From Planctomycetaceae bacterium (GTDB lineage Bacteria > Planctomycetota > Planctomycetia > Planctomycetales > Planctomycetaceae): a DNA stretch of 34,118 bases. Shown here piece by piece: positions 8,782-15,245 of this stretch; within the stretch, counting starts at the first letter, position 1; every line of letters starts with the position of its first letter. The position numbers and the translations under genes are program-made. The stretch is from NCBI GenBank assembly GCA_029243145.1, contig JAQWSQ010000131.1:1-34118 (forward strand), written 5' to 3'. The notes under the pieces were generated by a model that was given only the letters and a program-made list of their open reading frames with translations, searched no databases and was not told the DNA's origin.

Positions 8782-10266
8782 ATGCGAATTCTGATGGCAG
8801 CTTCCGAAGCCTACCCGTTCTTCAAAACGGGGGGACTCGCCGACGTGGCATCCTCTCTGAGTCGTGCACTGAACGAACTGGGGCACGAAGTCTGGTTGTT
8901 CGTACCGTATTACCGCAAGCTGTATGAAGAAAAGGCAGGTCGTCTGCCGCAATTAGAAAGAAGCGGACTGACCGTCGAAATCCCGATGTCGTCCAAATTG
9001 GTCAAAGGGGAGCTTCTGTGGACTCGGTTGCCGCAATCCGATGTCACCGTGATGATGATCGACCAACCTGAATACTTTGGTCGCAATTCGTTGTATCAAG
9101 AGAATGGTGGCGACTACGAAGACAACTGCGAACGGTTCTGCTTCTTCAACCGGGCCATCATGGAAATCGCTCGGCGACTCATTTTGCGCCCTGATATCAT
9201 TCATGTGAACGACTGGCAAACGGGGCTGATGCCAGCATTGCTCGACATTGAGTATCGGCAGCAATCTGCGTTTCGAGAGACGGCCTCGGTGATGACGATT
9301 CACAATCTCGCGTTTCAAGGTCGATTCTGGCATTGGGACATGCTGCAAACGGGTCTCGACTGGAGATACTTCAATTGGGAACAAATGGAATCGTTCGGCC
9401 AATTGAATCTGCTGAAAACAGGTCTCGTCTTTGCTAACAAGATCACCACCGTCAGCCCGACGTATGCCCGTGAAATTCAAACCGAGAAGTTTGGACACGG
9501 GTTGGAAGGTGTGTTGAAAAACCGATCTGAAGACTTACTGGGAATCCTGAACGGTATTGACGAAAACGATTGGAACCCAGCCATCGATCCTGCACTCGCG
9601 AAAAACTACGATCTGCAAACCGTCATGCAGGGCAAAGCGGCTAACAAAGCCGAGCTGCAAAGCCGACTGGGGCTCAAAGAAGACCCTGCATCGATGATGT
9701 TCGGCATGGTGTCACGAATCACCGATCAAAAAGGTCTCGACCTCATCACGGCTCGTGCCGATGAGTTTCTCCAAGAGAACATTCAAATGGTGTTTCTCGG
9801 ACAAGGAGATCCCTTCTTCGAACACAAACTTCGGGAACTAAGTGACCGTCATCCTGACCGCGTTTCAGTCACCATCGGATTCGATGAAGAGTTGGCTCAC
9901 TTGATCGAAGCGGCCAGCGATGCCTACTTGATGCCGAGCAAGTTTGAGCCGTGCGGTCTGAACCAGATGTACTCTTTGAAATACGGCACACTTCCCATCG
10001 TACATCAAGTGGGTGGCTTGGCAGACTCTGTTCGTGATGCCTCGAAGGCGAACATTGAAGCGGGAACCGCAACTGGATTTGTTATGCTCGAATACACCGA
10101 AAAATCGTTGTGCGAACAAGTCGACCGGGCTCTCACGCTATACAAAGACCGGGCGATGTGGTATCGCTTGGTACAGACAGCCATGACGCGGCCTTTCTTC
10201 TGGAAACGAAGTGCCGAGAAGTACCTGTCTGTGTATCGAGCAGCTCGTGAATCGTTGATTTCCTGA
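8782..10266 (+). CDS. glgA: Glycogen synthase (ADP-glucose type)
   Basis: A 494-residue GT5 glycogen synthase, close to the usual 470-500 residues. It transfers glucose from ADP-glucose to the growing alpha-1,4-glucan in the cytoplasm. The N-terminal ADP-glucose-binding motif KTGGLADV (Lys15) is intact, and the C-terminal GT-B domain holds the family motif KFEPCGLNQMYSLKYGT with the conserved Glu, plus GGLADSV. The ATG at 8782 follows AGG by nine bases; a TTG three codons earlier is less likely. A GH57 glucanase gene begins about 107 bases downstream on the same strand, so the two probably serve storage-glucan turnover together. Confidence 0.96.
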   Translation: MRILMAASEAYPFFKTGGLADVASSLSRALNELGHEVWLFVPYYRKLYEEKAGRLPQLERSGLTVEIPMSSKLVKGELLWTRLPQSDVTVMMIDQPEYFGRNSLYQENGGDYEDNCERFCFFNRAIMEIARRLILRPDIIHVNDWQTGLMPALLDIEYRQQSAFRETASVMTIHNLAFQGRFWHWDMLQTGLDWRYFNWEQMESFGQLNLLKTGLVFANKITTVSPTYAREIQTEKFGHGLEGVLKNRSEDLLGILNGIDENDWNPAIDPALAKNYDLQTVMQGKAANKAELQSRLGLKEDPASMMFGMVSRITDQKGLDLITARADEFLQENIQMVFLGQGDPFFEHKLRELSDRHPDRVSVTIGFDEELAHLIEAASDAYLMPSKFEPCGLNQMYSLKYGTLPIVHQVGGLADSVRDASKANIEAGTATGFVMLEYTEKSLCEQVDRALTLYKDRAMWYRLVQTAMTRPFFWKRSAEKYLSVYRAARESLIS

Positions 10267-10373
10267 AGACATATTCGTTCTATGTTCCGCCGCGCCGCCG
10301 GGATCCTCCGACTGACTGAATTTTCCATGCGATCATATCAAGCATCGCACACAATACGGAAGTTGATCCAACT

Positions 10374-12563
10374 ATGACGACTGCAAGCCTGGCACTCTTC
10401 TGGCACCAGCATCAACCCTATTATACCGACGATGTTTCTGGTGAAACCTTAATGCCATGGGTCCGTCTGCACGGCACCAAAGATTACATCGGGATGGCTC
10501 TTCACATCAAAGAGGTTCCCGAGTTTCGCTGTTCGATCAATCTGGTCCCCAGTTTGTTAGCACAGATTTTGGCTTACACTGACCGAAACGGCAGCGACCG
10601 ACATCTCGATGTGAGTCGCGCGCCGGCCGACAGCTTGAATCTGGATGACGCGGTCTATTTGCTCGATCATTTTTTCATGGCCAATGCGGACAACATGATT
10701 CGTCCGTATCCTCGATATCGCGAGCTTTACAGCAAACGGGGCATGGGGACCGATTCTGCGGAGAACGCGCTACCTCGTTTTACAGAACGCGATATTCGCG
10801 ACCTACAAGTCTGGAACAACCTGACCTGGTTTCACCCATTGCTGTTCGAGCGAGATTCCGATCTCAAAGACTTCCTCGACAAGGGGCAAGGCTGGACCGA
10901 AGCCGAAAAACAATGGCTACTCGACAAACAGCGTGACATCTTGGCGGAAATTATTCCGCTGCACGCCGAGCTCCAAAAGGGTGGTCAGGTCGAACTGACA
11001 ACAACACCGTTTTATCACCCGATTCTCCCACTGCTTTGGGACAAACATTCGGCCCGCGAAGCCATGCCTGGGTGTCCGATGTCCGAACATCTGGAACAGT
11101 ATCACGAAGATGCCATCATTCAACTAAACCGTGCCGTCAAATTTCACGAAGAACTCTTCGGAGAAAAACCGCGTGGCATGTGGCCGTCGGAAGGATCAGT
11201 CTCGCAAGACATTCTGCCCGCCATTGCCGAAACCGGTATCAAGTGGATCGCAACCGACGAAGAGATTCTCGCCGAATCAACGGGTGGCTGGGTCTCTCGC
11301 GATTCGCAAGGACATGTCCGCAATCCCGAGATGTTATTCCGACCGTGGCAGCTCGATGCCGATGGTCGGCAGATGGGAATCGTTTTTCGCGACCATGCCT
11401 TGTCTGACCTCATCGGTTTTCATTATCAACGGGGAGACTCGGCCCACGCAGCTCACGATCTTCTCGGCAAAGTGGCCGGAATCGGTCGCGCATGTGCAGA
11501 ACAGGGACGACCGGCACTCGTGCCCATCATTCTCGACGGAGAAAATTGCTGGGAATATTATGCCGACGGCGGCGTCAAGTTTCTGCGAACCTTGTATCAG
11601 GAGTGTGTCAAACATCAGGAAGTTGACTCGACAACAGTTAGCGACTTCCTCGAAAAGCACCCTCCCACCGATAAAATCAACCGTCTGTTTGCCGGCAGTT
11701 GGATCAGTCACAACTTCGCTATCTGGTACGGGCATCAAGAAGACCGCGATGGTTGGGACCGTCTACACGAAACTCGCGACTATCTGGTGAAGAAGCAAGA
11801 TGATCCCGAGATCGACCCCGAACTGATTCAGAAAGCGTGGGAAGAAATCTACATCGCTGAAGGATCGGACTGGTTTTGGTGGTACGGCGACGATCATTCA
11901 TCAGCGTTGGACGAATTATTCGATCAATTGTTCCGACGACATCTACGAAACGTCTATGAACTTATGGGCGATTCCGCACCTGCCGAATTAAGTCGCCCCA
12001 TTACCAGCACCGTCACTCAACAACTGCATTCGCACCCCAACCGCTTTCTTCCCGTCAAAGTCGACGGGCGAGAAGCATTTTTTGAATGGATCAACGCCGG
12101 GTGTTACGTGAGTGGTTCCCAACGTGGAACGATGACTCTTGTCACGGATGGGCTCACCCAGAAACTGTGGTTCGGCTTCGATCAGGACAATCTCTTCATT
12201 CGCCTTGATACCATTGGCTTGACTGCTGCTGACTTCAAAGAAGTGGACGAGATTCGAGTCCACTTTGTGGAACCAACGGGCTATGAAGTCAGTGTGACAG
12301 GGTTTGAAAATCCCGATCAACTGACGGTTTCGATCATCCACGAAGGCACAAAGTCTGTGTCAGCGACTTGCTCTGCTGCTGTGGGTGAAATCTTTGAAAT
12401 GGCAATCAACCGCTCAGCCATGAACTTGAAAGAGCAGGACAGTCTGCACTTTTTCGTCGAACTGCTTCACGGCTCGAACAGTCTCGACCGTGCTCCCAAC
12501 GAAGGAACGATTGAAACGAGCGTCCCCGCCAAAGATTTCGAAAACTTCATGTGGCAGGTTTGA
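10374..12563 (+). CDS. Glycoside hydrolase family 57 glucanase (alpha-amylase/glucanotransferase type)
   Basis: A 729-residue cytosolic GH57 protein with no signal peptide. The first GH57 motif is WHQHQPYY (residues 10-17). The presumed catalytic nucleophile is Glu273 in MWPSEGS and the acid/base is Asp388 in [22 protein letters not shown] near residue 210 is another family region. After about residue 560 comes a C-terminal beta-rich part, as in the longer COG1449 members. GH57 enzymes cleave or transfer alpha-1,4-glucans; alpha-amylase, 4-alpha-glucanotransferase and amylopullulanase activities occur and cannot be told apart here. The glgA gene directly upstream supports a role in glycogen metabolism. 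The [12 protein letters not shown] architecture argues against GH57 branching enzyme. Confidence 0.9.
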   Translation: MTTASLALFWHQHQPYYTDDVSGETLMPWVRLHGTKDYIGMALHIKEVPEFRCSINLVPSLLAQILAYTDRNGSDRHLDVSRAPADSLNLDDAVYLLDHFFMANADNMIRPYPRYRELYSKRGMGTDSAENALPRFTERDIRDLQVWNNLTWFHPLLFERDSDLKDFLDKGQGWTEAEKQWLLDKQRDILAEIIPLHAELQKGGQVELTTTPFYHPILPLLWDKHSAREAMPGCPMSEHLEQYHEDAIIQLNRAVKFHEELFGEKPRGMWPSEGSVSQDILPAIAETGIKWIATDEEILAESTGGWVSRDSQGHVRNPEMLFRPWQLDADGRQMGIVFRDHALSDLIGFHYQRGDSAHAAHDLLGKVAGIGRACAEQGRPALVPIILDGENCWEYYADGGVKFLRTLYQECVKHQEVDSTTVSDFLEKHPPTDKINRLFAGSWISHNFAIWYGHQEDRDGWDRLHETRDYLVKKQDDPEIDPELIQKAWEEIYIAEGSDWFWWYGDDHSSALDELFDQLFRRHLRNVYELMGDSAPAELSRPITSTVTQQLHSHPNRFLPVKVDGREAFFEWINAGCYVSGSQRGTMTLVTDGLTQKLWFGFDQDNLFIRLDTIGLTAADFKEVDEIRVHFVEPTGYEVSVTGFENPDQLTVSIIHEGTKSVSATCSAAVGEIFEMAINRSAMNLKEQDSLHFFVELLHGSNSLDRAPNEGTIETSVPAKDFENFMWQV

Positions 12564-12593
12564 TTCCCGAACACTCAACACCCGTTTCAAGAT

Positions 12594-12638
12594 GTCAAGA
12601 TTCGGTGAATGGGGGACACACCTCGACCGAATCTTGAC
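12594..12638. repeat. 12-bp inverted repeat after the GH57 gene
   Basis: GTCAAGATTCGG (12594-12605) and CCGAATCTTGAC (12627-12638) are exact reverse complements separated by 21 bases, starting 30 bases after the GH57 stop. A third partial copy, CCGAATCTTG, follows near 12675. No T-run follows, so it is not a classical terminator; it could still form a 3'-end hairpin in the GH57 transcript or be a repeat remnant. Confidence 0.5.
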
Positions 12639-12848
12639 CAAATGTTGAATCAAATCTTCCCAAATCTTGATTCCGAATCTTGTGTACCCTTGAGCAAGTT
12701 GTTGGCGTTCATGGGGTTGCGTGGATTGCTTCGTCATGAAGAGATATCACTTTTTGTGTGGACGCATTTTCTACGTCACGCGAGATTGCCTCCTTTCTCA
12801 CGTTGCAGCGGTCGTCATTGATAAACACACAACGACAATCGAACCCAT

Positions 12849-12870
12849 CCAATGTGCTTGCGCACAATGG
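12849..12870. repeat. GTGCTTGCGCAC hairpin, copy 1
   Basis: An imperfect palindrome: CCA, an A-A mismatch, then TGTGC with loop TTGC and GCACA, closing on TGG. A second version of the same core lies at 14957-14979 with a different but still complementary outer stem. In both copies the core is followed by GGCTAT and then by an A/T-rich stretch. Confidence 0.6.
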
Positions 12871-12975
12871 CTATGGCTAAATCAAATTGCCAAAGATCGA
12901 ATCGCCGTCAGGCGAACCACGAACGCTAACTCTGGTAGAGCGCGTTTGGCAAGATGAGTTTGATCGATCATTTTT

Positions 12976-13125
12976 GACGCAAAGCCACCGAGACGCGAAG
13001 AATCGCGAAGAGATTCATTATGTAATCGGGTGGCACTAGTCGGCTTGTCCGCCAGTGTGAAAAATATTACACGGCGACGCAGAGAAATCATTTTAACCGC
13101 ACAGTTCGCAGAGAGCGCGGAGAAT
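12976..13125. repeat. Cluster of GACGCAGAG/CGCGAAGAG-type repeat fragments
   Basis: Degenerate copies of one short word family: GACGCAAAG...GACGCGAAG...CGCGAAGAG (12976-13012), GCGACGCAGAGAA (13074-13086) and TTCGCAGAGAGCGCGGAGAA (13105-13124). Better copies occur at 13141-13173 and 14864-14896. This purine-rich repeat family is widespread in intergenic DNA of planctomycetes and other bacteria (from memory). No coding potential. Confidence 0.55.
13034..13057. repeat. Two-part hairpin module
   Basis: CACT (13034-13037) pairs with AGTG (13054-13057), and inside it CGG (13041-13043) pairs with CCG (13049-13051) across a CTTGT loop. A small internal loop separates the stems. No second copy is visible in this window. 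Confidence 0.4.
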
Positions 13126-13140
13126 ATTACGATACCTAAG

Positions 13141-13173
13141 TTGACTCACGCAGAGGCGCTGAGACGCAGAGAA
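13141..13173 (+). repeat. 33-bp direct repeat, left copy
   Basis: Begins TTGACTCACGCAGAGGCGCT and matches 14864-14896 in the same orientation with two differences in 33 bases. The two copies bracket the minus-strand pair of a truncated esterase and a DUF7832-like gene. Confidence 0.75.
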
Positions 13174-13202
13174 CATAAATTAACCCACTCGAATAGGATA
13201 GG

Positions 13203-13223
13203 ACCGATCGTTCGTTGATCGGT
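13203..13223. repeat. Perfect 7-bp hairpin
   Basis: ACCGATC and GATCGGT enclose a seven-base loop (GTTCGTT). One of several unrelated palindromes in this intergenic region. Confidence 0.45.
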
Positions 13224-13266
13224 ATGCCGCAGCCAAAAGAGGCCAAATCGAGTTTTGTAGGTTATG

Positions 13267-13291
13267 ATCCCGCAGGACTTCCTGTCGGGAT
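13267..13291. repeat. 10-bp hairpin with a single bulge
   Basis: ATCCCG pairs with CGGGAT, continuing through a bulged T to CAGG/CCTG around the loop ACTT. A stable palindrome with no T-run following. Confidence 0.5.
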
Positions 13292-13458
13292 ATCAGCCAC
13301 AAAAAGCACGAAGTGACACGGAAAAATGGTCTGAGTGATTTTTTGTGTTTATTGTGGCCATCAAGAAGAAAAGAACCGGGGATAACACTGATGTCGCGGA
13401 TCAAAAATCAATTCGTGATATTCGAGTCATTCGTGGTCTTGTTGAACCAATTCAGCAG

Positions 13459-13484
13459 GCTGGATTAGCAAAGTGTATCCCAGC
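13459..13484. repeat. Hairpin GCTGGAT / ATCCCAGC
   Basis: GCTGGAT (13459-13465) pairs with ATCCCAGC (13477-13484) with one bulged C and an 11-base loop. It lies about 60 bases beyond the stop of the DUF7832-like gene and could lie in that gene's 3' region. No T-run was seen. Confidence 0.4.
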
Positions 13485-13541
13485 ATTCCATCCAATGATG
13501 ATGAATTATGTTGTGTTACAACTCGCTGCGATGCTTTCTAT

Positions 13542-14102
13542 TTACCAAACTTTCCACCACGGTTTGTCGGTATCCGGATTGTCCGCGTCAGTCTCGCGCT
13601 CTGCAGGATGATCGGAAATTGAGGGCGTCTCGGCTGGTTTGGGACTGACCATCTCGGCAGATAACCGAGGCGGCGCAACGAGCGGGTTTTCTGCCAGCCA
13701 TTCGGCATATTGCCGATCAAATATTTCGCGCAAGGCATCGAAGTCGTACTCCGACTCGGGAGCACTCAGGATCTGCTCACGAGCCACCGATTCAAGATCT
13801 TCCGGGTAGTGATCGGTAAAATAATACGCCGTGAAGGCGTTGCCTTCGTCGTTCAAATCTTCATTGGTGAATTGGCAATCGCACTGTTGAATCAGAAACT
13901 CGGCTCCCGTCATGTTTCCCGAGATGACTTGCTCCACGGTGGTTCGGTCAGACTCGTCTTCGGTATGCAGTTCGCCCGCCCATCCCTGAAGCAGACACCA
14001 TTTCAAATACACTCCAATATGAGCGGCGGCGACCGCCCAACGTTCATTCTCTTCGAATTCCGGAGTCGAATCGTAATGCCAGGAAGCATCATCGTATTTC
14101 AT
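13542..14102 (-). CDS. DUF7832-like conserved protein
   Basis: A 186-residue soluble, acidic protein with no signal peptide. The N-terminus MKYDDASWHY, followed by AAAHIGVYLKWCLLQGWAGELH and FLIQQCDCQFTNEDLNDEGN, matches my memory of the uncharacterised DUF7832 family (MKYDDASWHY...AATHIGMFLAWALLNGLAGE). The last 45 residues are Pro/Asp-rich and probably flexible, ending in KPWWKVW. Function is unknown; such small acidic conserved proteins are sometimes immunity-like, but nothing here proves that. Its ATG overlaps the TGA of the truncated esterase (ATGA), and its ribosome site GGAAG lies within that gene's last codons, so the two are translationally coupled. Confidence 0.7.
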   Translation of the reverse strand: MKYDDASWHYDSTPEFEENERWAVAAAHIGVYLKWCLLQGWAGELHTEDESDRTTVEQVISGNMTGAEFLIQQCDCQFTNEDLNDEGNAFTAYYFTDHYPEDLESVAREQILSAPESEYDFDALREIFDRQYAEWLAENPLVAPPRLSAEMVSPKPAETPSISDHPAERETDADNPDTDKPWWKVW

Positions 14103-14722
14103 GAATATGCTTCCCTTAATGCAAGTTCAGTCAATAGGTCAGTAATAGTCCGTAGGTCGGGTTGTCGAAACATCAGACGTGCGGTGCCACGTCCGCCTTG
14201 AGAGAATCCTTCGAGTGCGCGACCCGAGCGGTCGGCAATCGTATGGTAGGTTTTATCGACGTGAGGAATCAGCTCTTTGATGAAGACGCTGGCTCCTTGA
14301 GCTTGGGGGGCGTCGGGCATGTTGTAATGACTGACGGGGCCGCCGTTGACGAAGACATATATTGTGGGCGGGATGACGCCTTTGCTTTGTGCTTTGTGAA
14401 TGTACTCCGCGAGCTTGACTGATTTGGTTTCGGATCCCGGTCGTCCGCCGTGTAGGTAATAGACGACGGGGAATTTCTGGTCCTTACTTACGTCATACTT
14501 TTCTGGAAGATAGATACAGTAGCCGACATCGGTTTTCAGAGAGGGAGACATGAAGGTCGCGTGTTTGAGGCCCGGCACGTTGGTCTGCTTGAGTTGATTG
14601 ACCCATTTGAAGGGTGCGGGTTTCTTTTTGGTCTGTTGTTTCTCTTGAGCACTTGCGGGGAGAGTCGTACTGAGTAGGCACAACAGTGGAGAAAGGAAGT
14701 GAATCAGGCGGAATGGCTTCAT
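14099..14722 (-). CDS. Putative secreted esterase (alpha/beta hydrolase), C-terminally truncated
   Basis: A 207-residue protein with a signal peptide (about residues 1-25) and the N-terminal two thirds of an esterase-D/enterochelin-esterase-type alpha/beta hydrolase. It shows VVYYLHGG (oxyanion-hole region, residues 86-93) and the nucleophile elbow EGFSQGG with Ser174. Homologues normally continue for some 80-100 residues carrying the catalytic Asp and His. Here the family-like sequence stops after FRQPDL (residue 190) and a 17-residue unrelated tail ends at the stop. The protein therefore lacks a complete triad and is probably inactive or a deletion remnant. The ATG at 14722 follows TGAGG by seven bases; an upstream TTG (14734) is less likely. 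Confidence 0.7.
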   Translation of the reverse strand: MKPFRLIHFLSPLLCLLSTTLPASAQEKQQTKKKPAPFKWVNQLKQTNVPGLKHATFMSPSLKTDVGYCIYLPEKYDVSKDQKFPVVYYLHGGRPGSETKSVKLAEYIHKAQSKGVIPPTIYVFVNGGPVSHYNMPDAPQAQGASVFIKELIPHVDKTYHTIADRSGRALEGFSQGGRGTARLMFRQPDLRTITDLLTELALREAYS

Positions 14723-14836
14723 GGTTGGCCTCAAAAAAACGTACGAAGTATGTGAAATGGTGTGTCACATTATTGAACCCTGAACCAGATAGCGACTCAA
14801 GAGTCGAAATCAGATATACTCTGTTTCTGCAAAACC

Positions 14837-14857
14837 GTAGGGTCCGCTGTGCGGACC
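14837..14857 (+). repeat. Palindromic module A, left copy
   Basis: GTAGGGTCCGCTGTGCGGA followed by CC. GGTCCGC and GCGGACC form a perfect 7-bp stem around the loop TGT. The first 19 bases recur in reverse complement at 15221-15239. Confidence 0.75.
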
Positions 14858-14863
14858 AATGTG

Positions 14864-14896
14864 TTGACTCACGCAGAGGCGCTAAGACGCGGAGAA
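14864..14896 (+). repeat. 33-bp direct repeat, right copy
   Basis: Same orientation as 13141-13173, with two mismatches. It sits seven bases beyond module A and upstream of the minus-strand esterase gene. Confidence 0.75.
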
Positions 14897-14956
14897 TAAC
14901 AAAACTGAAATGGCACAATGGAAACAATCGCACTGTCGATTCTGGCGCGAACCCTT

Positions 14957-14979
14957 CCCGCGTGCTTGCGCACAGCGGG
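14957..14979. repeat. GTGCTTGCGCAC hairpin, copy 2
   Basis: CCCGC and GTGC pair with GCAC and GCGGG around the loop TTGC, with one bulged A: nine base pairs. The core equals that of 12849-12870, but the outer stem differs on both arms and stays complementary. Confidence 0.65.
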
Positions 14980-15007
14980 CTATAAATTTGAAAAATGACG
15001 ACGTTAT

Positions 15008-15029
15008 GTAGGTCAGGCTGTGCCTGACA
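15008..15029 (+). repeat. Palindromic module B, left copy
   Basis: Starts GTAGGTCAGGC, then loop TGT, then GCCTGACA. Stem GTCAGGC/GCCTGAC of seven perfect pairs. The whole 22 bases recur in exact reverse complement at 15122-15143. Confidence 0.8.
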
Positions 15030-15078
15030 AGTTTCCAGAGACCGACCGATGATTGATTTGAGAAGCAGTTTTGTCCTT

Positions 15079-15097
15079 GAATTGGTTCACACAATTC
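15079..15097. repeat. Small palindrome between the module B copies
   Basis: GAATTG and CAATTC enclose the seven-base loop GTTCACA, close to the centre of the nested inverted-repeat structure. Confidence 0.4.
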
Positions 15098-15121
15098 CAA
15101 AAGCAACTTGAACTTTTGAAA

Positions 15122-15143
15122 TGTCAGGCACAGCCTGACCTAC
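15122..15143 (-). repeat. Palindromic module B, right (inverted) copy
   Basis: Exact 22-base reverse complement of 15008-15029, ending in GCCTGACCTAC. Together with the left copy it could form either two small hairpins or one long stem with a 92-base loop. Confidence 0.8.
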
Positions 15144-15220
15144 TGTTCTCACTACATTTTTCGGACCATAACTTTTTTTCTTCTCTTCCTGATTTCCTGC
15201 ATTCCTAATCTTCTCTAAGA

Positions 15221-15239
15221 TCCGCACAGCGGACCCTAC
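15221..15239 (-). repeat. Palindromic module A, right (inverted) copy
   Basis: TCCGCACAGCGGACCCTAC, the reverse complement of 14837-14855. It ends six bases before the assigned ATG of the GT39-type gene, in the place where a ribosome binding site would be expected. Confidence 0.75.
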
Positions 15240-15245
15240 AATTTA

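Larger units (their letters stand above)
12564..13541. other. Long non-coding, palindrome-rich intergenic region
   Basis: Nearly 1 kb without a supportable gene. It contains a 12-bp inverted repeat just past the GH57 gene, at least six different short hairpins (12849-12870, 12902-12915, 13034-13057, 13203-13223, 13267-13291, 13459-13484), several GACGCAGAG-type repeat copies, and an A/T-rich stretch around 13300-13440 with the iterated words CACGAAGTGACACG and ATTCGTG. The short frames here have no protein-like composition. The mix resembles the dispersed intergenic repeats common in planctomycete genomes. Confidence 0.75.
14735..15245. other. Non-coding region with nested inverted repeats
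   Basis: About 510 bases without a gene between the divergent esterase and GT39 genes. It holds a 33-bp direct-repeat copy (14864-14896), a hairpin of the GTGCTTGCGCAC family (14957-14979), and two inverted pairs of palindromes nested one inside the other (14837-14857 with 15221-15239, and 15008-15029 with 15122-15143). Both genes must take their promoters from this region or from the repeats themselves. Confidence 0.75.

Noticed and set aside
12609..12821. Short plus-strand frame after the GH57 gene, possible transposase remnant
   Set aside because: 70 codons of mixed composition overlapping an inverted repeat, with no catalytic motif; not distinguishable from chance.
12922..12946. TCTGGTAGAGCGC resembles a tRNA D-arm
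   Set aside because: No acceptor stem, anticodon arm or T-loop follows at the right distance; the segment fits a short AACGC/GCGTT hairpin in a repeat-rich region better.
13300..13440. CACGAAGTGACACG and ATTCGTG words as tandem regulatory sites
   Set aside because: They look like degenerate dispersed repeat sequence of the kind known from many bacterial genomes; no fixed period or adjacent promoter.
12976..14896. Repeated GACGCAGAG words as a CRISPR array
   Set aside because: Copies are degenerate, unevenly spaced, and separated by genes; no constant repeat-spacer period and no cas genes.
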